Positions 24,992-33,654 of a stretch of DNA of 64,000 bases are shown here, piece by piece. Positions within the stretch are counted from its first letter, which is position 1, and every line of letters starts with the position of its first letter. Location: assembly GCF_010894405.1 (NCBI RefSeq), contig NZ_JAAIYA010000002.1, forward strand, positions 310,001 through 374,000. Reading direction: 5' to 3'. Source of the stretch: Pyxidicoccus caerfyrddinensis. GTDB lineage: Bacteria > Myxococcota > Myxococcia > Myxococcales > Myxococcaceae. The position numbers and the translations under genes were made by a program. The notes under the pieces were generated by a model. That model was not told the DNA's origin. It worked only from the letters and a program-made list of their open reading frames with translations, and did no database searches.

Positions 24992-27070
24992 GTGGACCGC
25001 AGACTGCTCGCACTCGGCCTGCTGCTGTCCCTCCCCGCCTCGGCGGACGAGGGCATGTGGACCTACGACGCATTTCCCTCGGAGGCCGTGAAGAAGGCCT
25101 ACGGCTTCGAGCCCACGCAGGCGTGGCTGGACAAGGTCCGCCTCGGCTCGGTGCGGCTCGCCGGCGGCTGCTCCGCCAGCTTCGTGTCACCCGACGGCCT
25201 GGTGATGACCAATCACCATTGCGTCCGCGAGTGCATCGAGGACCTGTCCTCGCCGAAGCAGGATTTGCTGGCCAAAGGCTTCGTGGCGAAGACGCCCGCC
25301 GAGGAGCGCCGCTGCCCCAAGGTGGAGGCCAACCAGCTGGAGAGGATGACCGACGTCACCGAGCGGATGAACGCGGCGACGAAGGGCCTCACCGGCGCGG
25401 CCTTCAACACCGCGCTCAAGAAGGAGATGGCCGCGGCCGAGTCCGAGTGCGCCACCTCCGTGGACCGGCGCTGCGACGTGGTGACGCTCTTCAACGGCGG
25501 GAAGTACCACCTGTACCAGTACCGTCGCTTCCAGGACGTGCGGCTCGTCTTCGCCCCCGAGTTCTCCATGGCCGCCTTCGGTGGAGACCCGGACAACTTC
25601 AACTTCCCGCGCTTCGGCTTCGACGCGGCCTTCCTGCGCGTGTGGCAGGGCGACGCGCCCGCGAAGAGCCCGGACTTCCTGCCGTGGGCGAATGAGGGCG
25701 CGAAGGAGGGGGACCTCGTCTTCGTCTCCGGCCACCCCGGTGGCACCGAGCGCAAGGCCACCGTCGCCGAGCTGGAGTTCCAGCGCGACGTCAACCTGCC
25801 GTACACGCTGCTCCAGCTCGCGGAGCTGCGCGGCATGCTGCGCGAGTTCGCCAGCAGCTCGCCCGAGCGCTACCGCACCACGCGCTCGCGGCTGCGCGCC
25901 GTGGAGAACGGCCTCAAGGCGCTGCGCGGCCGGCACCAGGCCCTGGCCGACCCGGCGCTGCTCGGCCGCAAGCGCCAGGAAGAAGCCGAGCTGCGCAGGA
26001 AGGTGGATGCCAACGCGCAGGTGAAGTCCGCCACCGCGGGTGCGTGGGAGGAGACGGCGCAGGCGCTCGACGCGTACCGCCGCATGCTCCCCGAGTACAA
26101 GATGAAGGAGGGAGGAGACGCGTACCTCAGCGAGCTCTTCACCCTCGCCCGGCAGCTGGTGCGCGCCGCCGAGGAGCAGCCCAAGCCCAACGCGGAGCGG
26201 CTGCGCGAGTACACCGAGGCCCAGCTGCCCTCCCTGCGCCAGCAGCTCTTGCGCGGCGCGCCCATCGCCGTGGAGCTGGAGCAGGCGCAGCTGGCCTTCA
26301 GCCTCAACCGCGTGCGCGAGACGCTGGGCGCGGATGACCCCTTCGTGCAGCTCGTGCTCGGCCGGGAGGCGCCGGCGGACCTCGCCCGCGCGCTGGTGAA
26401 GGGCACGAAGCTGGGCGACGTGAAGGTGCGCCAGGCGCTGCTGGAGGGCGGCAAGGCGGCGGTGGAGGCGTCGAAGGACCCGATGATTCTCCTCGCGCGC
26501 AAGGTGGACGCGGAGGCCCGCGCGGTCCGCAAGCGCTACGAGGACACGGTGGAGGCGGTGCTCAAGCGCAACGGCGAGCGCATCGCCAAGGCGCACGTCG
26601 CGGTGTACGGCACCGCCGGCTACCCGGACGCCACCTTCACCCTGCGCCTCAACCACGGCCAGGTGAAGGGCTGGGACGAGAATGGCCGCGCCGTGCCGCC
26701 GCTCACCACCTTCGGCGGTGCCTATGCGCGCCATACCGGCAAGGAGCCGTTCAAGCTGCCGGACTCCTGGATGAAGGCGCAGGGGAAGGTGCCCGCCGGG
26801 ACGCCGCTGGACATGGCCACCACCAACGACATCATCGGCGGCAACTCCGGCTCACCCATGGTGAACCGGGACGGACGCGTGGTGGGGCTCATCTTCGACG
26901 GCAACCTGCACTCGCTCGGCGGCCGGTACGCGTACGTGCCCGAGACGAATCGCGCCGTCGCCGTGCATGGGGACGGCATCCTCGCCGCCCTGGAGCACAT
27001 CTACGGCGCCACCCGCGTGGTGGGCGAGCTGCGCGCCGCCCGTGACGCCGGCGCCCCGCCCGCGAAGTAG
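24992..27070 (+). CDS. S46-family serine peptidase (dipeptidyl-peptidase 7/11-like)
   Basis: The protein has 692 residues, close to the family's usual ~700. A short signal-type N-terminus (LLALGLLLSLPASAD) suggests export. The catalytic His lies in VMTNHHCVR (residues 72-80) and the Ser in IIGGNSGSPMV (Ser619), with GRVVGLIFDGNLHSLGG following, all hallmarks of S46 dipeptidyl peptidases that release dipeptides from N-termini. It probably feeds on external protein. The GTG start follows AGAAGGACG at a good distance. A strong terminator hairpin follows the stop. Confidence 0.9.
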   Translation: MDRRLLALGLLLSLPASADEGMWTYDAFPSEAVKKAYGFEPTQAWLDKVRLGSVRLAGGCSASFVSPDGLVMTNHHCVRECIEDLSSPKQDLLAKGFVAKTPAEERRCPKVEANQLERMTDVTERMNAATKGLTGAAFNTALKKEMAAAESECATSVDRRCDVVTLFNGGKYHLYQYRRFQDVRLVFAPEFSMAAFGGDPDNFNFPRFGFDAAFLRVWQGDAPAKSPDFLPWANEGAKEGDLVFVSGHPGGTERKATVAELEFQRDVNLPYTLLQLAELRGMLREFASSSPERYRTTRSRLRAVENGLKALRGRHQALADPALLGRKRQEEAELRRKVDANAQVKSATAGAWEETAQALDAYRRMLPEYKMKEGGDAYLSELFTLARQLVRAAEEQPKPNAERLREYTEAQLPSLRQQLLRGAPIAVELEQAQLAFSLNRVRETLGADDPFVQLVLGREAPADLARALVKGTKLGDVKVRQALLEGGKAAVEASKDPMILLARKVDAEARAVRKRYEDTVEAVLKRNGERIAKAHVAVYGTAGYPDATFTLRLNHGQVKGWDENGRAVPPLTTFGGAYARHTGKEPFKLPDSWMKAQGKVPAGTPLDMATTNDIIGGNSGSPMVNRDGRVVGLIFDGNLHSLGGRYAYVPETNRAVAVHGDGILAALEHIYGATRVVGELRAARDAGAPPAK

Positions 27071-27086
27071 GCCCCGGCCCCGGGAC

Positions 27087-27125
27087 GCAGGAGGTCGGCT
27101 TCCCGGGTCGGCCTCCTGCTTTCTC
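27087..27125 (+). terminator. Intrinsic terminator after the S46 peptidase
   Basis: An 8-bp perfect stem (GCAGGAGG/CCTCCTGC, extended to ~13 bp with wobbles) around a CCCGGG-like loop is followed by TTTCTC. It starts 17 nt after the stop, as expected for a rho-independent terminator. Confidence 0.75.
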
Positions 27126-27191
27126 AAAAGTCAGAAGCATTAATCCCTCTCTCGGAGTCCGCGGGAGGGGTGGACAACTCGCCAAGGGGTG

Positions 27192-27212
27192 TCGGGGGGG
27201 ACAGGATAGAAT
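27192..27212 (+). promoter_or_regulatory. Promoter-like motif before the kinase operon
   Basis: G-rich sequence then GACAGGATAGAAT includes a good -10 match TAGAAT (27207-27212). A similar block (GACAGGGTAGAAC) precedes the PEGA gene at 36894. Transcription would start near 27219, consistent with the ATG at 27242 rather than the upstream GTG at 27170. Confidence 0.4.
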
Positions 27213-27241
27213 TGGCTTTCGGGTTTGAAAGCCCATCCTTC

Positions 27242-29344
27242 ATGTCTTCCTCCGTGACTCGCGATATCCCCCTCGGCACCGTCCTGCGGGGAACCTACGA
27301 AATCGTCGGCGTGCTCGGCCGGGGCGGCATGGGCACCGTCTTCCTGGCCAACCACCTGCGGCTTCCCGGCCGGCAGGTGGCCATCAAGGTGCTGCGCGGC
27401 GACGGGGGCCTGGGCAAGGAAGTCTTCGTCCGCTTCCGCCGCGAGGCGGAAATCGCCTCGCGCCTGGGGCACCCGAACATCGTCGAGGTGCTCGACTTCG
27501 ACAACCTGGAGGACGGCTCGCCGTTCCTCGTCATGGAGTGCCTGCGCGGGCAGCCCCTGTCCCGGCGGCTGCGGCGGGGGGCCCCCCTCACGCTGGAGGA
27601 GGTGTTCTCCATCGCGCGGCAGATGGGCTCGGCGCTGCAGGCGGCCCACCGCGCGGGCATCGTCCACCGGGACCTCAAGCCCGGAAACGTGTTCCTCATG
27701 CCCACCGAGATGGGCGGCGTCGTCGTGGAGCACGTGAAGCTGCTCGACTTCGGCATCTCCAAGGTCATCGACTCGCAGAGCATCAATACCCAGGGCGGCA
27801 TCCTGCTGGGCACGCCGCAGTACATGGCGCCCGAGCAGGCCCAGGGGAAGAACCAGGAGGTGGACCCGCGGACGGACATCTTCGCCTTCGGGTGCATGGT
27901 GTACGAGATGCTGGCCCGGCGGCTCCCGTTCAAGGACGGGCCGCTGCCGGAGCTCATCTACCGCATCGTCTATGACCCGCCGCAGCCGCTGGCGTCGCTG
28001 GTCCCCGGCGTGCCGCCGAACGTGGTGGATGCGATTGAGCGGGCCCTGGAGAAGAAGCCGGAGAACCGCTACCCGGACGTGGGCAGCTTCATCTCCGAGC
28101 TGACGGGGAGCCCGCTGCAGACGCTGCCTCCCAGCGCCATTCCCGTGCCCAACCTGTCGGTCCGCCCTTCCCAGCTCGAGACGGTGGGCGGGAGGCGCGA
28201 GCCCCCGGCGGCGAAGGCGCCCCCGTCGAGGGCGGAGACGGTGTCGGAGCGGGGGCCGCTCCAGTCATCCGCGTCGGTGGAGGCCTCGGCGAAGCGGCCC
28301 GTCGTCAACGTGCCGCTGCACGAGGTGTCGACGATGACGGTGGAGGGGCCGCCGCTGGACGGCGCGCCGCCCGGGCCCGAGATGCAGGTGACGCCCCCCG
28401 GAGGCGCCACGCATGTGGTGCGCCCGGACGTCGGCGTCGCCCAGGGGCCCGCGCCGTTCATCGAGACGAAGCGCTCCGGGAAGCGGTGGTGGGTGGCCGC
28501 CGCGGTGCTCGTCCTCGTCGGTGCCGTGGGGCTCGCCGTGGGGCTGCGTCCGGGCATCACCGGGTCGAAGCCCGACGCCCCCGTCGCGCGAGGGGATGCT
28601 CCTCCTGGAATGACGACGCCCCGCCCCGAGGTCGCTCCCGCGGGGACTGGCGTGGGGAGTGTGCCGTCGCAGCCTGTGTCGGCGCGGCCCGAGCAGGGTG
28701 GAGCCGTGCCTTCGGCCGACCCGGCCAGTCCCGCGCAGAAGGAGCCCTCGCCGGGTGTCGCGCCTTCGCAGCCGGGGCCGTCCGAGCCGTCCGGTACGGC
28801 GCAAGTGAACCCCGAGCCGCCCGGCACGGCGCAGGTGAAGCCCGCGCAGCCGGGGAGCGAGCTGAAGGAGCCCTCGCAGGGGACGGGGCCTTCGCAGCCC
28901 GAGCCGTCCGGCACGGCGCAGGCGGAGCCGCGACAGACCGGTCCGGTACCGTCGCAGCCGATGGCAGCACTCCCTTCCGTGGACGCAGGCACCACCCTGT
29001 CCCCTTCCGGCACGCCCGGTGTGGCGACGCCGCCCGGCGCTTCCGTGACAGCGCGCCCGCCGACCCAGAAGCCGAAGGGCACGTCCGCGCCCATCTCCGA
29101 GGCGGCGCTGGCGGACCTCATGGCGGCGGAGCGGGCCCTGGCGCGCGGGGACTCGGACGAGGCGCTGCACCTGGTCCGCCGCAGCCAGCGGGTGCAGGTC
29201 ACCGGCACCTCCTACGCGCTCCTGGTCCGCACGTACTGCCTCCAGAAGGACCTCTCCAACGCCCGCACCACGTGGCCGCGCGTCCCCGCCTGGGAGCGCA
29301 CCCGGGTGCGTCAGTACTGCAAGCAGTACGACATCGCGCTCTGA
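27242..29344 (+). CDS. Membrane-anchored eukaryote-like Ser/Thr protein kinase
   Basis: The protein has 700 residues. The kinase domain is at about 20-285: P-loop VLGRGGMGTVFLA, ATP-anchoring VAIKVL, catalytic HRDLKPGN, DFG in DFGISK, and GTPQYMAPEQ. A membrane helix lies at about 416-437 (WWVAAAVLVLVGAVGLAVGL). The C-terminal part is a long Pro/Gly/Ser-rich, Glu/Gln-containing low-complexity stretch, then a helical end (LADLMAAERALARGDSDEALHLVRRSQRV) resembling a TPR-like hairpin. It should phosphorylate Ser/Thr from the cytosol and sense outside the membrane. It heads a three-gene set with a lipoprotein and a secreted protein. Confidence 0.88.
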   Translation: MSSSVTRDIPLGTVLRGTYEIVGVLGRGGMGTVFLANHLRLPGRQVAIKVLRGDGGLGKEVFVRFRREAEIASRLGHPNIVEVLDFDNLEDGSPFLVMECLRGQPLSRRLRRGAPLTLEEVFSIARQMGSALQAAHRAGIVHRDLKPGNVFLMPTEMGGVVVEHVKLLDFGISKVIDSQSINTQGGILLGTPQYMAPEQAQGKNQEVDPRTDIFAFGCMVYEMLARRLPFKDGPLPELIYRIVYDPPQPLASLVPGVPPNVVDAIERALEKKPENRYPDVGSFISELTGSPLQTLPPSAIPVPNLSVRPSQLETVGGRREPPAAKAPPSRAETVSERGPLQSSASVEASAKRPVVNVPLHEVSTMTVEGPPLDGAPPGPEMQVTPPGGATHVVRPDVGVAQGPAPFIETKRSGKRWWVAAAVLVLVGAVGLAVGLRPGITGSKPDAPVARGDAPPGMTTPRPEVAPAGTGVGSVPSQPVSARPEQGGAVPSADPASPAQKEPSPGVAPSQPGPSEPSGTAQVNPEPPGTAQVKPAQPGSELKEPSQGTGPSQPEPSGTAQAEPRQTGPVPSQPMAALPSVDAGTTLSPSGTPGVATPPGASVTARPPTQKPKGTSAPISEAALADLMAAERALARGDSDEALHLVRRSQRVQVTGTSYALLVRTYCLQKDLSNARTTWPRVPAWERTRVRQYCKQYDIAL

Positions 29345-29398
29345 GCGCCGGGCCCGCGCGCCGGGCCCGCGTCGAGCCCCACCCCGAGGTGAGCTGTC

Positions 29399-30235
29399 TT
29401 GAGAACCCTGCTGGCCATGAGTGTCTTCTTCGCCGTCGCGCTGGGCTGTTCCCGCGGCGTCCGCCCCACCGGTCCGGGCACCCATCCCGTGGCAAAGGGC
29501 ACCGTCTACTCCGCCCCCAGCGGCGAGTCGGTGAGCGTCGTCCCGCTGCTGCCCCTGGAGGAGCGCAAGTACCTCATCCAGTTCCAGGTCCCCGGTGATG
29601 ACCATGACGGGAAGGTGCTCCTCCACACCGCCACCGAGGACGGGACGGAGTTCTGGGCGCGCTGGCGCGGCCGGAACATGCGCCTCTTCCAGGAGCGCAA
29701 GAGCTTCCGGAAGAAGAGCGGCGACTTCATGATTTCGCGCGTCCTGAAGGACGACGTCATCCACGTGAAGCCCGACGCGGAGCGCACCGCCGCGCTGAAG
29801 TCCGAGGACGTCCAGGAGCTGTACCTCCGTCAGTTCGCGGACGGCACGCTCGCCAGGGGCGAGGCCTTCGACAAGGCCTTCTGGTCCAGGGACCACGACC
29901 GGCGGCTCGCCGAGGCGCTGAAGGCCCTCAACACGTCGTGCGGCGCCTCGGTGACGGCGGCCATCACCTGGGACGCCGTCCCCCAGAAGCTGCTCGATGA
30001 CGGCGAGGCCATCGGCGACTACTGCGCCAGGCCGCTCGAGGCGCTCAAGTCGCTGTGCGACGAGTCGGAGGAGGCGCGGCGCACCGTGCAGGCGAAGGTG
30101 AAGCGCGTGGACTGCCGCGCCGGTGAGCGCTTCTCCGGCCACCTCGAGGCGGACACGGTGCAGTGGAGCATCGCCCCCGGCGCGGACAGCATGGGCGCCG
30201 AGCAGATTTCCCAGTTCTTCATGGACACCCTCTAG
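29399..30235 (+). CDS. Lipoprotein in the kinase operon, function unknown
   Basis: The protein has 278 residues and starts at TTG after a GAGGTGAG ribosome-binding site. The signal ends AVALGC (Cys17). The body is charged, with a mixed alpha/beta pattern: VYSAPSGESVSVVPLLP, then a helix-rich second half. No family is recognised. It begins 54 nt after the kinase stop, so it is probably the kinase's periplasmic partner or target; that is inference from position. Confidence 0.7.
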   Translation: MRTLLAMSVFFAVALGCSRGVRPTGPGTHPVAKGTVYSAPSGESVSVVPLLPLEERKYLIQFQVPGDDHDGKVLLHTATEDGTEFWARWRGRNMRLFQERKSFRKKSGDFMISRVLKDDVIHVKPDAERTAALKSEDVQELYLRQFADGTLARGEAFDKAFWSRDHDRRLAEALKALNTSCGASVTAAITWDAVPQKLLDDGEAIGDYCARPLEALKSLCDESEEARRTVQAKVKRVDCRAGERFSGHLEADTVQWSIAPGADSMGAEQISQFFMDTL

Positions 30236-30248
30236 GCGGAGCCCGCGC

Positions 30249-31073
30249 ATGTCACCCTCACGAGTCTTCGCCCTGGCGGTCCTCCTCTTTTCCGGCGTGT
30301 CCCTGGCCATGGAGCCGCCCTGGGGCCCGGGGAAGAACCTGGGTCAGCGCATGGTCCTCGAGCGCACCGCGCTGTGCACCGACGGCAGCGGCCACTACGT
30401 CACGGCCACGCCCTCCCCGGGGAAGTCCAACGTCCAGCTCTTCTACGGGGACGGGAAGCGCTTCAACGAGATGCCGCTGGCGCCCAACAGCCTCTGGATT
30501 CCCCCGGGCGCGTTCCTCGATCCACGCTTCGAGAACCCCGAGGCCAACAGCAATGTGAACAACAGCGGCCTCGACCTGCGGCCGTACTCGCGCGTCGAGG
30601 TGGACCCGAAGGCGAACACCTGTGCCGTCACCTGCGGCCGGCGCACCACGCCCTTCACGCTGGTGGCCCCCGCCCAGGCCCGCGAGCTGCTGCTCAAGGC
30701 CACGTACGAGCCGAGCCCGCTGAAGTACGAGCCGTATGCCCTGCTGCGGGACACGAAGGGCGCCTACTACCTCGTGGAGAAGAGCACGCCCACGTCCGGA
30801 GAGAAGGGCTACCGCGTCTCCATCGGCCCTCGCGGCCGGCTCAAGCCGCAGCGGATGCTCAACGTCGTCGCCGACTCGAAGGGCGAAATCTTCTCCACCA
30901 AGGGCGGGGACTTGCAGCTCGTGCTGGACCGCGAGCAGCCCTCCTTCTGGATTGTGAAGAAGCAGCGCAGGGAGCTGCGCCCCGTGCCCGTGGAGGACAA
31001 CCGCCTGCTCATCTTCAACGAGCTGGGCGTCTACACCGGCGCGCGCCTGGGCACGCCCTGCGACGACCTGTAG
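30249..31073 (+). CDS. Secreted protein in the kinase operon, function unknown
   Basis: The protein has 274 residues with a signal peptide (FALAVLLFSGVSLAM, cleavage near residue 20). The mature part is beta-rich with four conserved-looking Cys (LCTDG, NTCAVTCGR, PCDDL) that could form disulfides. No family is recognised. It starts 13 nt after the lipoprotein stop and shares its operon. Confidence 0.7.
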   Translation: MSPSRVFALAVLLFSGVSLAMEPPWGPGKNLGQRMVLERTALCTDGSGHYVTATPSPGKSNVQLFYGDGKRFNEMPLAPNSLWIPPGAFLDPRFENPEANSNVNNSGLDLRPYSRVEVDPKANTCAVTCGRRTTPFTLVAPAQARELLLKATYEPSPLKYEPYALLRDTKGAYYLVEKSTPTSGEKGYRVSIGPRGRLKPQRMLNVVADSKGEIFSTKGGDLQLVLDREQPSFWIVKKQRRELRPVPVEDNRLLIFNELGVYTGARLGTPCDDL

Positions 31074-31164
31074 CCAACCTCCGCACTGTCTGAGCCCGGA
31101 CCTCACCCGACCTCCTGAGTCCGCCCGTGGACACCCCACGTGCGAACCGCTCGGGAGGTTGGTG

Positions 31165-31220
31165 CATTGCGTCAGTGATGACCTATCCTGATAGAACCGA
31201 ATAGGATGGTTTACGCAATG
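31165..31220. repeat. Imperfect inverted repeat (hairpin) after the kinase operon
   Basis: CATTGCGT (31165-31172) pairs with ACGCAATG (31213-31220), and inside it ACC(T)ATCCT (31181-31189) pairs with AGGATGGT (31203-31210). This makes a nested hairpin with a 13-nt loop. It has no T-run. It may terminate the upstream operon or serve as a protein site. Confidence 0.45.
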
Positions 31221-31359
31221 TCCACCACCTCGCAGTCCAGGTCGGAGCCGACGCCGGGGGGCTTGCCTCCCATGGCGCCTCCGGGGCCGGGGCTCGTGGG
31301 GGTGGTGGGGATGCGCCCGTCGTACGGCCGCGCTCCATGTGGCGAAGGGTCGTCCGGGG

Positions 31360-31399
31360 CCCGGTCCCAGCCGGGACGGGGGGCCCGGCTGGGACCGGG
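31360..31399. repeat. Perfect 16-bp GC-rich inverted repeat before the cyclase-like gene
   Basis: The arms (31360-31375 and 31384-31399) are perfect complements around an 8-nt loop ACGGGGGG. It ends 58 nt before the next start codon. A stem this long and GC-rich would be very stable in RNA and could block or terminate transcription, or hold a structured leader. The surrounding 384-nt gap contains no other convincing gene; two small overlapping frames (31206-31412 plus, 31211-31420 minus) run through the hairpins. Confidence 0.6.
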
Positions 31400-31457
31400 G
31401 ACCCCGTCGTGAAGTAGCATCTTCAACAGTCTGTGCCGGGGGGAGGGGAGCTGAGCG

Positions 31458-32057
31458 ATGGTGATGGAGGCACCGGAACCCAGGAAGCTATGCGCCATCC
31501 TGTTCACGGGCATCGAAGGCCCGGGGCGGGACTCGTGGCGCGATGATGCGCTCCAACAACTCTTGCGGGACGAGCACGCCTCGCTGGTGCGCGAGCTGCT
31601 GCCTCGCCATGGTGGCCGCGAGGTGAAGCGGCTGGAGGACGGCTTCCTGCTGGAGTTCGAGGGCGGGCTGGCCGCGGTGGACTTCGGATTGGAATTGCAG
31701 CGCACGCTGGCGGCGCGCAACGGCGGCGTCGGGGCGGAGCGCCGCATGGTGCTGCGCGTGGGCGTGCACCTGGGCATGGTGGTGCACCGCGACGGCGACG
31801 TGTTCGGCGAGGGCGTCAACCTGGCGGCCCGCATCGAAGCGCTGGCCCGGCCCGGCACGCTGTACGTCAGTGAGACGGTGGCGCGGCAGGTGGAGGGCCG
31901 GCTGCCCAGGCCGCCGGTGCGGCTGGGGCGCGGAGAGATGAAGAACATCCGCCTGCCGGTGGCCGTCTACCGCATCGACCCGCCCGAGCGCCGCAACCGG
32001 GTGACGCTGCTGACACGGATGCGCTCGTTCCTGGGCCGCATGGGGCCGGCGAACTGA
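31458..32057 (+). CDS. Degenerate class III adenylate/guanylate cyclase-domain protein
   Basis: The protein has 199 residues: one cyclase homology domain with no sensor or membrane part. The usual FTD motif reads ILFTGIEG, so the first metal-binding Asp is Gly. The second Asp is kept (KRLEDGFLLEF), as are VGVHLGMVV and FGEGVNLAARI (with the transition-state Asn/Arg). Loss of one metal ligand suggests it is inactive or works as a partner/regulator. GGGAGGGGAG seven bases upstream sets the start. It is isolated, preceded by a structured intergenic region. Confidence 0.75.
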   Translation: MVMEAPEPRKLCAILFTGIEGPGRDSWRDDALQQLLRDEHASLVRELLPRHGGREVKRLEDGFLLEFEGGLAAVDFGLELQRTLAARNGGVGAERRMVLRVGVHLGMVVHRDGDVFGEGVNLAARIEALARPGTLYVSETVARQVEGRLPRPPVRLGRGEMKNIRLPVAVYRIDPPERRNRVTLLTRMRSFLGRMGPAN

Positions 32058-32097
32058 AGCGCGCGCGCACCGGGCCGGACGGCGTTAGGGTGCCGCC

Positions 32098-32757
32098 ATG
32101 CCCCAGTCCCACGCCCCGCTCACGCTCGTCGTCGGTACGAAGAACTACTCCTCCTGGTCCCTCCGCCCCTACCTGGCGCTGGCCCACACCGGGCAGCCAT
32201 TCCAGGAGGTGGTGATTCATCTCGGGGAGCCGGACTCCACCCAGAAAATCCTCCAGTACTCGCCCAGCGGGCGCGTGCCGCTGCTCAAGCACGGGGAGCT
32301 GTCCATCTGGGACTCGCTGGCCATCTGCGAGTACCTCGCCGAAACGTTCCCCGAGGCGCGCCTGTGGCCCGAGGACAAGGCGGCCCGCGCGGTGGCTCGC
32401 TCCGTGACGGCGGAGATGCACTCGGGTTTCGCGGCGCTGCGGCAGCACATGAACATGAACATCCGCGCCCGGAAGCCGGGCCAGGGCCGAGGGCCCGGCG
32501 TGGCAGAGGACATCGCCCGCATCCAGGCCATCTGGAACGAGTGCCGCGCCCGCTTCGGCAAGGGCGGCCCCTTCCTCTTCGGCGCCTTCTCCATCGCGGA
32601 CGCCTTCTACGCGCCCGTCGTCACCCGCTTCGTGACGTATGACGTGACGCTGGACGCGGTAGGCGGCGCGTACCGCGACGCGGTGCTCGCCCTGCCGTCC
32701 TTCCAGAAGTGGCTCGAGGCGGCGCAGCACGAGAAGCCGGTGGCGAAGTACGACTGA
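32098..32757 (+). CDS. Glutathione S-transferase family protein
   Basis: The protein has 219 residues. The N-terminal thioredoxin-like half shows VGTKNYSSWSLRPYLAL, with a Ser/Trp-rich active-site loop, PSGRVPLLKHG (cis-Pro) and WDSLAICEYLAE. The helical C-terminal half has FSIADAFYAPVVTRF. This resembles the zeta/YfcF-like branch. It is likely cytosolic glutathione-dependent conjugation or isomerisation; substrate unknown. It follows the cyclase-like gene by 40 nt. Confidence 0.85.
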   Translation: MPQSHAPLTLVVGTKNYSSWSLRPYLALAHTGQPFQEVVIHLGEPDSTQKILQYSPSGRVPLLKHGELSIWDSLAICEYLAETFPEARLWPEDKAARAVARSVTAEMHSGFAALRQHMNMNIRARKPGQGRGPGVAEDIARIQAIWNECRARFGKGGPFLFGAFSIADAFYAPVVTRFVTYDVTLDAVGGAYRDAVLALPSFQKWLEAAQHEKPVAKYD

Positions 32758-32829
32758 CGCGCCCGGCCTGGCGCGGGCGAGCGTGGCGGGCACGTCGCGG
32801 CGGCCCCTCGCGCGAGGCCCGTGCCGGCT

Positions 32830-33654
32830 TCAGCCGAGCGAGCCCTCGCGCACGCGCATGAAGAGCTCATCGTAGCGGCCCTCCGTGTAGGCCCGCGCCA
32901 GCTCCGGGTAGCGGCCCTGGCGCAGCTCGCGGAGGTACGCGTACTTCGCGGCGTGGTAGCCCGCCACGGCCCACGCCAGACGGGACGCGTCCGTGCCGCC
33001 GCGCCACAGCGCGCCCTTCAACACGCAGTCGCGCACCCAGGACGCCACGCGCTGCACGCCCACGGGCTTGAGCCGCCGGTGCTCGGCATGGGCGCGCAGG
33101 GCCCAGAGCAACGCGTAGCGCTCCTCCTTCACCGAGCGCCGTGCCACCGACGTCGCGAAGCGGTGCTCAATCGGCGCGTGCACCCGGCCGCCCGGCATCT
33201 TCGGCAGCGCCTCGTGGACAATCTGTTCCGCCCGCCACACCGCCCTGTCCCGGCGCACCAGGCGCGCGCGCCACTGCGTGCGGAAGAGGAAGCGGTGGCC
33301 GTCCAGCTCCGCCCAGTCCCGCCGGGGCAGCCGGTACACGGCCTCGGTGGGGGAGGACGCCTTCCACGCGCGCAGCGTCTCCACCGCCTCCGGCGCCAGC
33401 TCCTCGTCCGAGTCCAGGAAGAAGACGTAGTCGCACGGCTGCAGCGCCGCCACCGCGGCCTCGCGCGCCGCCCCGTAGCCACGCCACGCATGCGGCACCG
33501 AGCGTGCGCCCAGGGAGCGTGCCAATTCCACGGAGCCGTCCGTGGCCCCGGAGTCCAGCGCCACCACGTCGTCGCAGAGGGCCAACAGCCCCCGCAGGCA
33601 GGGCTCCAGCGTGTCGCGGTTGTCGCGGTGCAGGACGTAGCCGCCGAGCCTCAC
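32830..33654 (-). CDS. Family 2 glycosyltransferase (WaaE/KdtX-like)
   Basis: The protein has 274 residues. A GT-A fold is shown by DDVVALDSGATDGSVELAR and the metal-binding FFLDSDEELAP motif. The C-terminal region with WRAEQIVHEALPKMPGG and RYALLWALRAHAEHRR resembles lipopolysaccharide-core glycosyltransferases of the WaaE type. Its GTG start overlaps the HAD gene's stop (GTGA), so it is coupled to it. It may modify cell-surface glycans; the sugar donor is not visible. Confidence 0.8.
   Translation of the reverse strand: MRLGGYVLHRDNRDTLEPCLRGLLALCDDVVALDSGATDGSVELARSLGARSVPHAWRGYGAAREAAVAALQPCDYVFFLDSDEELAPEAVETLRAWKASSPTEAVYRLPRRDWAELDGHRFLFRTQWRARLVRRDRAVWRAEQIVHEALPKMPGGRVHAPIEHRFATSVARRSVKEERYALLWALRAHAEHRRLKPVGVQRVASWVRDCVLKGALWRGGTDASRLAWAVAGYHAAKYAYLRELRQGRYPELARAYTEGRYDELFMRVREGSLG

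Noticed and set aside
31206-31420. Small genes on either strand in the structured gap (68 aa plus, 69 aa minus)
   Set aside because: No ribosome-binding site, Pro/Gly-rich composition and strong hairpins within them make structured non-coding DNA more likely.
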